Both the position numbers and the translations under genes were made by a program. A DNA stretch of 64,000 bases from Litoditis marina (lineage: Eukaryota > Nematoda > Chromadorea > Rhabditida > Rhabditidae): NCBI GenBank assembly GCA_964036275.1, contig OZ038434.1, positions 20,015,879 to 20,079,878 on the forward strand, in the 5' to 3' direction. Within the stretch, counting starts at the first letter, position 1. Each line of letters begins with the position of its first letter. Positions 26,301-37,979 of the stretch are shown one piece after another. Below the pieces are notes generated by a model, which did not search any database, was not told the DNA's origin, and saw nothing but the letters and a program-made list of their open reading frames with translations.

Positions 26301-28018
26301 AACTGGACAATCTGTCCACCTTTTGTCCTCAAGGATGTTGAAAACATTACCTCGGGACAAAAATTGGACAATCTGTCCACCTTTTCTCCTCAAGGATGTT
26401 GAAAACATTTCCTCGATACAAAAATTGGACGACCTGTTTTCTTTTTGTCTTCAGGAAACCAACTGGACAATCTGTCCACCTTTTGTCCCCAAGGATGTTG
26501 AAAACATTACCTCGGGACAAAAATTGGACAACCTGTTTACTTTTTGTGTTCAGGAAACAAACTGGACAATCTGTCCACTTTTTGTCCTCAAGGATGTTGA
26601 AAACATTTCCTCGGGACAAAAATTGGACAACTTGTTTAATTTTTGTCTTCAGGAAACCAACTGGACAATCTGTCCACTTTTTGTTCTCAAGGATGTTGAG
26701 AACATTTCCTCGGGACAAAACTTGGACAACCTGTTTACTTTTTGTCTTCAGGAAACAAACTGGACAATCTGTCCACCTTTTGTCCCCAAGGATGTTGAAA
26801 ACATTTCCTCGATACAAAAATTGGACGACCTGTTTACTTTTTGTGTTCAGGAAACAAACTGGACAATCTGTCCACCTTTTGTCCCCAAGGATGTTGAAAA
26901 CATTTCCTCGATACAAAAATTGGACGACCTGTTTCCTTTTTGTCTTCAGGAAACCAACTGGACAATCTGTCCACCTTTTGTCCCCAAGGATGTTGAAAAC
27001 ATTTCCTCGATACAAAAATTGGACGACCTGTTTCCTTTTTGTCTTCAGGAAACCAACTGGACAATCTGTCCACCTTTTCTCCTCAAGGATGTTGAAAACA
27101 TTTCTCGATACAAAAATGGGACAACCTGTTTACTTTTGTGTTCAGGAAACAAACTGGACAATCTGTCCACTTTTTGTCCTCAAGGATGTTGAAAACATTA
27201 CCTTGGGACAAAAATTGGACAATCTGTCCACTTTCTGTCCCCAAGGATGTTGAAAACATTTCTTCGGGACAAAAATTGGACAATCTGTCCACTTTTTGTC
27301 CTCAAGGATGTTGAAAACATTTCCTCGGGACAAAAATTGGACAACCTGTTTACTTTTTGTTTTCAGGAAACCAACTGGACAATCTGTCACCCTTTTGTCC
27401 TCAAGGATGTTGAAAACATTTCCTCGATACAAAAATTGGACAACCTGTTTACTTTTTGTGTTCAGGAAACAAACTGGACAATCTGTCCACTTTTTGTCCT
27501 CAAGGATGTTGAAAACATTTCCTCGATACAAAAATTGGACAACCTGTTTACTTTTTGTCTTCAGGAAACCAACTGGACAATCTGTCCATCTTTTGTCCTC
27601 AAGGATGTTGAAAACATTACCTCGGGACAAAAATTGGACAATCTGTCCACTTTTTGTCCTCAAGGATGTTGAAAACATTGGGACAAAATTGGACAACCTG
27701 TTTACTTTTCGTTTTCAGGAAACCAACTGGACAATCTGTCCACCTTTTGTCCTCAAGGATGTTGAAAACATTACCTCGGGACAAAAAGTGGACAACCTGT
27801 TTACTTTTTGTCTTCAAGAAACAAACTGGACAATCTGTCCACTTTTTGTCCTCAAGGATGTTGAAAACATTTCCTCGGGACAAAAATTGGACAACTTGTT
27901 TAATTTTGTCTTCAGGAAACCAACTGGACAATCTGTCCACCTTTTGTCCTCAAGGATGTTGAAAACATTTCCTCGGGACAAAAATTGGACAACCTGTTTA
28001 CTTTTTGTCTTCAGGAAA
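20350..28018 (-). repeat. Satellite 2 array, reverse orientation
   Basis: From about 20350 every unit reads as the reverse complement (TTGGACAATCTGTCC, TTTTTGTCCTCAAGG, ATGTTGAAAACATT, CCTCGGGACAAAAA). Units alternate between about 61 and 99 bp. Since 99 is a multiple of three and the unit has few stops, open frames of up to about 600 codons appear on both strands. These are repeat-driven. Frequent variants are CGATACAAAA for CGGGACAAAA, GACGACCTG for GACAACCTG, and TGTGTTCAGG for TGTCTTCAGG. No non-satellite insert is visible in this block. Confidence 0.95.
20580..28018 (-). repeat. 2822-bp higher-order repeat within satellite 2 (two copies plus a partial third)
   Basis: Diagnostic variants repeat at about 2822 bp. 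TTTCTCCTCA lies at 20741, 23561 and 26383. TCGGAAAAGATTCC lies at 21151 and 23973. CTCTGGCCAAAC lies near 21324 and 24146. The first interval is 2820 at one marker, showing small deletions. The third copy follows the first two until about 26770 and then switches to a run of CGATACAAAA units. Turnover by unequal exchange or amplification is implied. Confidence 0.85.
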
Positions 28019-28037
28019 CAATATAATAATAATCTTT
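28019..28037 (-). mobile_element. Remnant of SINE tail at the satellite 2 / satellite 1 border
   Basis: CAATATAATAATAATCTTT is the reverse complement of the last 19 bases of SINE copy 2 (AAAGATTATTATTATATTG). It is preceded by the same satellite 2 flank, AGGAAA. The rest of the SINE is missing, and satellite 1 starts directly after it. The tail matches copy 2 (AAAGATT) better than copy 1 (AAAATATT). Confidence 0.8.
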
Positions 28038-31000
28038 TCTCTCATGTGTAGAAACTTAAAAATGTTCATCTTATTTGTATAAGTTGAAACAGTCCCGAAA
28101 TAATTGAGTGGCGGTGCTAACCAAAAACACCCCCAAGTTGACGTGAATGGAGTTGCGATTTTCGCCCTACGTGGGATTTAGTGTTCAAACTTGGTATTTT
28201 TGAACTTCTCTCATGTGTAGAAACTCAAAAATGTTCATCTTATTTTCATAAGTTGAAACAGTCCCGAAATAATTGAGTGGCGGTGCTAACCAAAAACACC
28301 CCCAAGTTGACGTGAATGGAGTTGCGATTTTGCCTACGTGAGATTTAGTGTTCAAACTTGGTATTTTTGAACTCCCCTCATGTGTAGAAACTCAAAAAAT
28401 GTTCGTCTTATTAGCATAAGTTGAAACAGTCCCGAAATAATTGAGTGGCGGTGCTAACCAAAAACACCCCCAAGTTGACGTGAATGGAGTTGCGATTTTC
28501 GCCCTACGTGGGATTTAGTATTCAAACTTGGTATTTTTGAACTCCTCTCATGTGTAGAAACTTAAAAATGTTCATCTTATTTGCATAAGTTGAAACAGTC
28601 CCGAAATAATTGAGTGGCGGTGCTAACCAAAACACCCCAAATTGACGTGAATGGAGTTGCGATTTTCGCCCTACGTGGGATTTAGTATTCAAACTTGGTA
28701 TTTTTGAACTCCTCTCATGTGTAGAAACTTAAAAATGTTCATCTTATTAGCATAAGTTGAAACAGTCCCGAATAATTGAGTGGCGGTGCTAACCAAAAAC
28801 ACCCCCAAATTGACGTGAATGGAGTTGCGATTTTTGCCCTACGTGAGATTTAGTGTTCAAACTTGGTATTTTTGAACTCCCCTCATGTGTAGAAACTCAA
28901 AAATGTTCATCTTATTAGCATAAGTTGAAACAGTCCCGAAATAATTGAGTGGCGGTGCTAACCAAAAACACCCCCAAATTGACGTGAATGGAGTTGCGAT
29001 TTTTGCCCTACGTGAGATTTAGTGTTCAAACTTGGTATTTTTGAACTCCTCTCATGTGTAGAAACTCAAAAATGTTCATCTTATTAGCATAAGTTGAAAC
29101 AGTCCTGAAATAATTGAGTGGCGGTGCTAACCAAAAACACCCCCAAATTGACGTCAATGGAGTTGCGATTTTCGCCCTACGTGAGATTTAGTATTCAAAC
29201 TTGGTATCTTTGAACTCCTCTCATGTGTAGAAACTCAAAATGTTCATCTCATTTGCATAAGTTGAAACAGTCCCGAAATAATTGAGTGGCCGTGCTAACC
29301 AAAAACACCCCCAAGTTGACGTGAATGGAGTTGCGATTTTCGCCCTACGTGAGATTTAGTATTCAAACTTGGTATTTTGAACTCCTCTCATGTGTAGAAA
29401 CTTAAAAATGTTCATCTTATTTGTATAAGTTGAAACAGTCCCGAAATAATTGAGTGGCCGTGCTAACCAAAAACACCCCCAAGTTGACGTGAATGGAGTT
29501 GCGATTTCGCCCCACGTGGGATTTAGTATTCAAACGTGGTATTTTGAACTCCTCTCATGTGTAGAAACTTAAAAATGTTCATCTTATTTGCATAAGTTGA
29601 AACAGTCCCGAAATAATTGAGTGGCGGTGCTAACCAAAAACACCCCCAAGTTGACGTGAATGGAGTTGCGATTTTCGCCCTACGTGAGATTTAGTATTCA
29701 AACGTGGTATTTTTGAACTCCTCTCATGTGTAGAAACTTAAAAATGTTCATCTTATTTGCATAAGTTGAAACAGTCCCGAAATAATTGAGTGGCGGTGCT
29801 AACCAAAAACACCCCCAAGTTGACGTGAATGGAGTTGCGATTTTCGCCCTACGTGAGATTTAGTATTCAAACTTGGTATTTTTGAACTCCTCTCATGTGT
29901 AGAAACTTAAAAATGTTCATCTTATTTGCATAAGTTGAAACAGTCCCGAAATAATGAGTGGCGGTGCTAACCAAAAACACCCCCAAGTTGACGTGAATGG
30001 AGTTGCGATTTTCGCCCTACGTGAGATTTAGTGTTCAAACTTGGTATTTTTGAACTCCTCTCATGTGTAGAAACTTAAAAATGTTCATTTTATTTTTATA
30101 AGTTGAAACAGTCCCGAAATAATTGAGTGGCCGTGCTAACCAAAAACACCCCCAAGTTGACGTGAATGGAGTTGCGATTTACGCCCTACGTGAGATTTAG
30201 TATTCAAACTTGGTATTTTTGAACTCCTCTCATGTGTAGAAACTTGAAAATTTTCATCTTATTTGTATAAGTTGAAACAGTCCCGAAATAATTGAGTGGC
30301 CGTGCTAACCAAAAACACCCCCAAGTTGACGTGAATGGAGTTGCGATTTCGCCCTACGTGAGATTTAGTATTCAAACTTGGTATTTTGAACTCCTCTCAT
30401 GTGTAGAAACTTAAAAATTTTCATCTTATTTGTATAAGTTGAAACAGTCCCGAAATAATTGAGTGGCCGTGCTAACCAAAAACACCCCCAAGTTGACGTG
30501 AATGGAGTTGCGATTTTCGCCCTACGTGAGATTTAGTATTCAAACTTGGTATTTTTGAACTCCTCTCATGTGTAGAAACTTAAAATTTTCATCTTATTTG
30601 TATAAGTTGAAACAGTCCCGAAATAATTGAGTGGCGGTGCTAACCAAAAACACCCCCAAGTTGACGTGAATGGAGTTGCGATTTTCCCCCTACGTGGGAT
30701 TTAGTGTTCAAACTTGGTATTTTTGAACTCCTCTCATGTGTAGAAACTTAAAAATGTTCATCTTATTAGCATAAGTTGAAACAGTCCCGAAATAATTGAG
30801 TGGCGGTGCTAACCAAAAACACCCCAAGTTGACGTGAATGGAGTTGCGATTTTCGCCCTACGTGGGATTTAGTGTTCAAACTTGGTATTTTCTGAACTCC
30901 TCTCATGTGTAGAAACTCAAAAATGTTCATCTTATTTGCATAAGTTGAAACAGTCCCAAAATAATTGAGTGGCGGTGCTAACCAAAAACACCCCCAAATT

Positions 31001-32626
31001 GACGTGAATGGAGTTGCGATTTTCGCCCTACGTGAGATTTAGTATTCAAACTTGGTATTTTTGAACTCCTCTTATGTGTAGAAACTTAAAATGTTCATCT
31101 TATTTGCATAAGTTGAAACAGTCCCGAAATAATTGAGTGCCGTGCTAACCAAAAACACCCCCAAGTTGACGTGAATGGAGTTGCGATTTTCGCCCTACGT
31201 GGGATTTAGTGTTCAAACTTGGTATTTTTGAACTTCTCTCATGTGTAGAAACTCAAAAATGTTCATCTTATTAGCATGAGTTGGAACAGTCCTGAAATAA
31301 TTGAGTGGCGGTGCTAACCAAAAACACCCCCAAATTGACGTGAATGGAGTTGCGATTTTTGCCCTACGTGGGATTTAGTGTTCAAACTTGGTATTTTCTG
31401 AACTCCTCTCATGTGTAGAAACTCAAAAATGTTCATCTTATTTGCATAAGTTGAAACAGTCCCGAAATAATTGAGTGGCGGTGCTAACCAAAAACACCCC
31501 CAAATTGACGTGAATGGAGTTGCGATTTTCGCCCTACGTGAGATTTAGTATTCATACTTGGTATTTTTGAACTCCTCTTATGTGTAGAAACTTAAAAATG
31601 TTCATCTTATTTGCATAAGTTGAAACAGTCCCGAAATAATTGAGTGGCCGTGCTAACCAAAAACACCCCCAAGTTGACGTGAATGGAGTTGCGATTTTCG
31701 CCCTACGTGGGATTTAGTGTTCAAACTTGGTATTCTTGAACTCCTCTCATGTGTAGAAACTCAAAAATGTTCATCTTATTAGCATGAGTTGAAACAGTCC
31801 TGAAATAATTGAGTGGCGGTGCTAACCAAAAACACCCCCAAATTGACGTGAATGGAGTTGCGATTTTCGCACTACGTGAGATTTAGTATTCAAACTTGGT
31901 ATTTTTGAACTCCTCTCATGTGTAGAAACTCAAAAATGTTCATCTTATTAGCATAAGTTGAAACAGTCCCGACATAATTGAGTGGCGGTGCTAACCAAAA
32001 ACACCCCCAAGTTGACGTGAATGGAGTTGCGATTTTCGCCCTACGTGAGATTTAGTGTTCAAACTTGTATTTTTGAACTCCTCTCATGTGTAGAAACTTA
32101 AAAATGTTCATCTTATTAGCATAAGTTGAAACAGTCCCGAAATAATGAGTGGCGGTGCTAACCAAAAACACCCCTAAGTTGACGTGAATGGAGTTGCGAT
32201 TTTCGCCCCCACGTGGGATTTAGTGTTCAAACTTGGTATTTTTGAACTCCTCTCATGTGTAGAAACTTAAAAATGTTCATCTTATTAGCATAAGTTGAAA
32301 CAGTCCCGAAATAATTGAGTGGCGGTGCTAACCAAAAACACCCCCAAATTGACGTGAATGGAGTTGCGATTTTCGCCCTACGTGAGATTTAGTATTCAAA
32401 CTTGGTATTTTTGAACTCCTCTTATGTGTAGAAACTTAAAAATGTTCATCTTATTTGCATAAGTTGAAACAGTCCCGAAATAATTGAGTGGCCGTGCTAA
32501 CCAAAAACACCCCCAAGTTGACGTGAATGGAGTTGCGATTTTCGCCCTACGTGGGATTTAGTGTTCAAACTTGGTACTTTTGAACTCCTCTCATGTGTAG
32601 AAACTCAAAAATGTTCATCTTATTAG

Positions 32627-33354
32627 AATAGAATAGAATAGAATAGAATGTTTATTCGCGATTGAACACGTGTCTTTCCACATTGGTATATGTGGCACTA
32701 CAAACTATAATTGTAGATTTAGGAGAAAGAATAAAATGTAGAGTATTGTTTACTCTGTTACGCGCTCATTGTATGATATGCATTGTTGCAGTATTGCACA
32801 ATTGAAACGATGATTGTACCAGGAAGTTTGTAGGACAATACTGATGGCCAAATATGAACATTTGTTTTTGAAGAGATCATTCAGATTAGCACGTTTTCTT
32901 AGATGAAGACTGTATGAATGTTGGTTGTGCCATGCGTCAGATTGAAGAGATAAGTGGTCACAAAGTTTTAGTAGTAAGGAGGTGATTCATTGGTGTTGTT
33001 TTTGAGGGTGTGAAGGTCAGTCATGTATCTCGGCAATAAAGTACTTCGATCATTTAATCGATCATTTGAAGTACTTCGATCATGCATCCAACAATGCGCT
33101 CCCATGTCGATCTTCGGTAGGTAAGCAACGTTGTCCACTTATCCCTCAACAATTTCGTAGATCAGAGATACAGCGGACAGCAACTCCTCTAACACATTAT
33201 AGACACGAATGTCGTCCAATTTTACCTAATACGACAAAAATGACATTTGTGACCACCTATATACCTAGGAAGTAGTGATAGAGAACTTTCGAACAGTTTT
33301 ACCCTCTAACGAAAACATGCTGCACCCAAACTCTCCCTCTAGGACTATAAATGA
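32627..33354 (-). mobile_element. Non-LTR retroposon-like insertion with pentamer tail (minus strand)
   Basis: A 728-bp non-satellite insert flanked by a 6-bp duplication, TATTAG (32621-32626 and 33355-33360). Read on the minus strand it ends in GAATAAACATTC followed by about four ATTCT repeats: a polyadenylation-type signal plus microsatellite tail, typical of a 3' end laid down by target-primed reverse transcription. It contains a degenerate open frame (32750-32986) and a palindromic patch around 33042-33082 in which GAAGTACTTC recurs. It is probably a 5'-truncated LINE, or a nonautonomous element sharing a LINE 3' end. The family was not identified. Confidence 0.75.
32750..32986 (-). pseudogene. 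Possible remnant of a LINE ORF2 C-terminus
   Basis: On the minus strand a frame of 78 codons stays open to TAA. It has no start codon of its own and follows a TGA. It contains a run around HSYSLHLRKR followed by a WYNHRF-like segment. This loosely recalls the basic, aromatic tail after the reverse transcriptase domain of some LINEs, where a Y-x-LR-x-R run precedes a WN motif. The resemblance is weak and from memory. Upstream codons in another frame look similar in composition, so a frameshift near 32990 is possible. It could equally be non-coding. Confidence 0.25.
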
Positions 33355-34185
33355 TATTAGCATGAGTTGAAACAGTCCTGAAATAATTGAGTGGCGGTGC
33401 TAACCAAAAACACCCCCAAATTGACGTGAATGGAGTTGCGATTTTCGCCCTACGTGAGATTTAGTATTCAAACTTGGTATTTTTGAACTCCTCTCATGTG
33501 TAGAAACTCGTAAATATTCATCTTATTAGCATAAGTTGAAACAGTCCCGAAATATTTGAGTGGCGGTGCTAACCAAAAACACCCCCAAGTTGACGTGAAT
33601 GGAGTTGCGATTTTTGCCCTACGTGAGATTTAGTGTTCAAACTTGGTATATTTGAACTCCTCTCATGTGTAGAAACTTCGAACTGTTCATCTTATTAGCA
33701 TAAGTTGAAACAGTCCCGAAATAATTGAGTGGCGGTGCTAACCAAAAACATCCCCAAGTTGACGTGAATGGAGTTGCGATTTTCGCCCTACGTGAGATTT
33801 AGTGTTCAAACTTGGTATTTTTGAACTCCTCTCATGTGTAGAACTTAAAAATGTTTATCTTATTAGCATAAGTTGAAACAGTCCCGAAATAATTGAGTGG
33901 CGTTCTAACCAAAAACACCCCCAAGTTGACGTGAATGGAGTTGCGATTTTCGCCCTACGTGGGGTCAACTTGGGGGTGTTTTTGGTTAGCACCGCCACTC
34001 AATTATTTAGGGACTGTTTCAACTTATGCTAATAAGATAAACATTTTCAAGTTTCTACACATGAGAGGAGTTCAAAAATACCAAGTTTGAACACTAAATC
34101 TCACGTAGGGCGAAAATCGCAACTCCATTCACGTCAATTTGGGGGTGTTTTTGGTTAGCACCGCCACTCAACTATTTCAGGACTG

Positions 34186-34267
34186 ATTAAGTTAATGTGC
34201 TCAGTGAGAGATGTACTCAAAACCGTTTCGACCCTGATTCAAGACGGTTTTGGGTTTTCTCAGAGGG
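34186..34267. mobile_element. 82-bp hairpin (MITE-like) insertion with 9-bp target duplication
   Basis: An 82-bp foreign segment is flanked by TCAGGACTG (34177-34185 and 34268-34276), a sequence that belongs once to the satellite. Inside, CAAAACCGT (34218-34226) pairs with ACGGTTTTG (34244-34252). Outer bases (TGAGAG / TTCTCA) extend an imperfect fold-back. It carries no coding capacity. A 9-bp duplication suggests a cut-and-paste DNA transposon or other DDE-type integration. The ends do not form clean terminal inverted repeats, so assignment stays open. Confidence 0.65.
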
Positions 34268-37200
34268 TCAGGACTGTTTCAACTCATGCTAATAAGATGA
34301 ACATTTTTGAGTTTCTACACATGAGAGGAGTTCAAAAGTACCAAGTTTGAACACTAAATCCCACGTAGGGCGAAAATCGCAACTCCATTCACGTCAACTT
34401 GGGGGTGTTTTTGGTTAGCACCGCCACTCAATATTTCGGGACTGTTTCAACTTATGCAAATAAGATGAACATTTTTAAGTTTCCTACACATAAGAGGAGT
34501 TCAAAAATACCAAGTTTGAATACTAAATCTCACGTAAGGCGAAAATCGCAACTCCATTCACGTCAATTTGGGGTGTTTTTGGTTAGCACCGCCACTCAAT
34601 TATTTCGGGACTGTTTCAACTTATGCAAATAAGATGAACATTTTTAAGTTTCTACACATAAGAGGAGTTCAAAAATACAAGTTTGAATACTAAATCTCAC
34701 GTAAGGCGAAAATCGCAACTCCATTCACGTCAATTTGGGGGTGTTTTTGGTTAGCACCGCCACTCAATTATTTTGGGACTGTTTCAACTTATGCAAATAA
34801 GATGAACATTTTTGAGTTTCTACACATGAGAGGAGTTCAAAAATACCAAGTTTGAACACTAAATCCCACGTGGGGCGAAAATCGCAACTCCATTCACGTC
34901 AACTTAGGGGTGTTTTTGGTTAGCACCGCCACTCAATTATTTCGGGACTGTTTCAACTTATACAAATAAGATGAACATTTTTGAGTTTCTACACATAAGA
35001 GGAGTTCAAAAATACCAAGTTTGAATACTAAATCTCACGTAGGGCGAAAATCGCAACTCCATTCACGTCAACTTGGGGGTGTTTTTGGTTAGCACCGCCA
35101 CTCAATTATTTCGGGACTGTTTCAACTTATGCAAATAAGATGAACATTTTTAAGTTTCTACACATAAGAGGAGTTCAAAAATACCAAGTTTGAATACTAA
35201 ATCTCACGTAAGGCGAAAATCGCAACTCCATTCACGTCAATTTGGGGGTGTTTTTGGTTAGCACCGCCACTCAATTATTTCGGGACTGTTTCAACTTATG
35301 CAAATAAGATGAACATTTTTAAGTTTCTACACATGAGAGGAGTTCAAAAATACCAAGTTTGAACACTAAATCCCACGTGGGGCGGAAATCGCAACTCCAT
35401 TCACGTCAACTTGGGGGTGTTTTTGGTTAGCACCGCCACTCAATTATTTCGGGACTGTTTCAACTTATGCTAATAAGATGAACATTTTTAAGTTTCTACA
35501 CATGAGAGGAGTTCAAAAATACCAAGTTTGAACACTAAATCTCACGTAGGGCGAAATCGCAACTCCATTCACGTCAACTGGGGGGTGTTTTTGGTTAGCA
35601 CCGCCACTCAATTATGTCGGGACTGTTTCAACTTATGCTAATAAGATGAACATTTTTAAGTTTCTACACATGAGAGGAGTTCAAAAATACCAAGTTTGAA
35701 CACTAAATCCCACGTAGGGGAAAAATCGCAACTCCATTCACGTCAACTTGGGGGTGTTTTTGGTTAGCACCGCCACTCAATTATGTCGGGACTGTTTCAA
35801 CTTATGCTAATAAGATGAACATTTTAAGTTTCTACACATGAGAGGAGTTCAAAAATACCAAGTTTGAACACTAAATCTCACGTAGGGCGAAAATCGCAAC
35901 TCCATTCACGTCAACTGGGGGGTGTTTTTGGTTAGCACCGCCACTCAATTATGTCGGGACTGTTTCAACTTATGCTAATAAGATGAACATTTTTAAGTTT
36001 CTACACATGAGAGGAGTTCAAAAATACCAAGTTTGAACACTAAATCTCACGTAGGGCGAAAATCGCAACTCCATTCACGTCAACTGGGGGGTGTTTTTGG
36101 TTAGCACCGCCACTCAATTATGTCGGGACTGTTTCAACTTATGCTAATAAGATGAACATTTTTAAGTTTCTACACATGAGAGGAGTTCAAAAATACCAAG
36201 TTTGAACACTAAATCCCACGTAGGGGAAAAATCGCAACTCCATTCACGTCAACTTGGGGGTGTTTTTGGTTAGCACCGCCACTCAATTATTTCGGGACTG
36301 TTTCAACTTATGCAAATAAGATGAACATTTTTTAGTTTCTACACATGAGAGGAGTTCAAAAACACCAAGTTTGAACACTAATTCCCACGTAGGGCGAAAA
36401 TCGCAACTCCATTCACGTCAATTTGGGGTGTTTTTGGTTAGCACCGCCACTCAACTATTTCAGGACTGTTTCAACTCATGCTAATAAGATGAACATTTTT
36501 GAGTTTCTACACATGAGAGGAGTTCAAAAGTACCAAGTTTGAACACTAAATCCCACGTAGGGCGAAAATCGCAACTCCATTCACGTCAACTTGGGGGTGT
36601 TTTTGGTTAGCACCGCCACTCAATTATTTCGGGACTGTTTCAACTTATGCAAATAAGATGAACATTTTTAAGTTTCTACACATAAGAGGAGTTCAAAAAT
36701 ACCAAGTTTGAATACTAAATCTCACGTAAGGCGAAAATCGCAACTCCATTCACGTCAATTTGGGGTGTTTTTGGTTAGCACCGCCACTCAATTATGTCGG
36801 GACTGTTTCAACTTATGCTAATAAGATGAACATTTTTAAGTTTCTACACATAAGAGGAGTTCAAAAATACCAAGTTTGAACACTAAATCCCACGTGGGGC
36901 GGAAATCGCAACTCCATTCACGTCAACTTGGGGGTGTTTTTGGTTAGCACCGCCACTCAATTATTTCGGGACTGTTTCAACTTATGCTAATAAGATGAAC
37001 ATTTTTAAGTTTCTACACATGAGAGGAGTTCAAAATACCAAGTTTGAACACTAAATCCCACGTAGGGGAAAAATCGCAACTCCATTCACGTCAACTTGGG
37101 GGTGTTTTTGGTTAGCACCGCCACTCAATTATTTCGGGACTGTTTCAACTTATGCAAATAAGATGAACATTTTTAAGTTTCTACACATGAGAGGAGTTCA

Positions 37201-37790
37201 AAAATACCAAGTTTGAACACTAAATCCCACGTAGGGGAAAAATCGCAACTCCATTCACGTCAATTTGGGGGTGTTTTTGGTTAGCACCGCCACTCAATTA
37301 TTTCGGGACTGTTTCAACTTATGCTAATAAGATGAACATTTTTAAGTTTCTACACATGAGAGGAGTTCAAAAATACCAAGTTTGAACACTAAATCCCACG
37401 TAGGGGAAAAATCGCAACTCCATTCACGTCAACTTGGGGGTGTTTTTGGTTAGCACCGCCACTCAATTATTTCGGGACTGTTTCAACTTATGCAAATAAG
37501 ATGAACATTTTTTAGTTTCTACACATGAGAGGAGTTCAAAAACACAAAGTTTGAACACTAATTCCCACGTAGGGCGAAAATCGCAACTCCATTCACGTCA
37601 ACTTGGGGGTGTTTTTGGTTAGCACCGCCACTCAATTAATTCGGGACTGTTTCAACTTATGCTAATAAGATGAACATTTTTGAGTTTCTACACACGAGAG
37701 GAGTTCAAAAGTACCAAGTTTGAACACTAAATCCCACGTAGGGCGAAAATCGCAACTCCATTCACGTCAACTTGGGGGTGTTTTTGGTTA

Positions 37791-37979
37791 CAATACAATA
37801 CAATACAAGCTTTATTTTTCTCCCGTATCACTGTGTGTTGTGTGAAGGTGTTGTTGGCGTCAAAAGGGCGCTGGGAGTTGGAGGAAAAGAGTCTTCTAGG
37901 AAGACAACGGCTATCCTCCAAGAGGCTGTCTGTTACATTCAGGTTGCAAGTCTAAAGTAGATAATTTACGTTTAAAATC
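37791..37979 (-). mobile_element. Short 3' retroposon fragment with pentamer tail (minus strand)
   Basis: A 189-bp insert is flanked by a 6-bp duplication, TGGTTA (37785-37790 and 37980-37985). On the minus strand it ends AAAAATAAAGCTTG followed by about three TATTG repeats. That is the same 3' logic (AATAAA, then a short pentamer tail) as the 728-bp insert, but the sequence is unrelated. A minus-strand frame is open through most of it, without recognisable domains. Just to its right GGTTAGCAC is duplicated in tandem. Likely a severely 5'-truncated LINE or a SINE. Confidence 0.7.

Larger units (their letters stand above)
28038..33963 (-). repeat. Satellite 1 array, reverse block (about 31 monomers)
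   Basis: The 169-bp monomer is read as its reverse complement (CCAAAAACACCCCC, AAGTTGACGTGAATGG, AGTTGCGATTTTCGCC). It is interrupted once, at 32627-33354. Single-base deletions in homopolymer runs are more common here than at the far right of the window. It ends at about 33963 within CCCTACGTGG, where orientation changes. No genes. Confidence 0.95.

Noticed and set aside
20537..28051. Long open reading frames (up to 601 codons) in satellite 2 as protein genes
   Set aside because: They exist on both strands and in several frames, follow the repeat unit exactly, and lack conserved domains. Frame shifts at each 61-bp unit without harm show there is no constraint.
33066..33275. 69-codon plus-strand frame inside the 728-bp retroposon
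   Set aside because: No motif, opposite to the polarity given by the tail, and no flanking gene signals.
37772..37960. Plus- and minus-strand frames through the 189-bp retroposon
   Set aside because: They run across the insertion borders into satellite, so they are chance frames.
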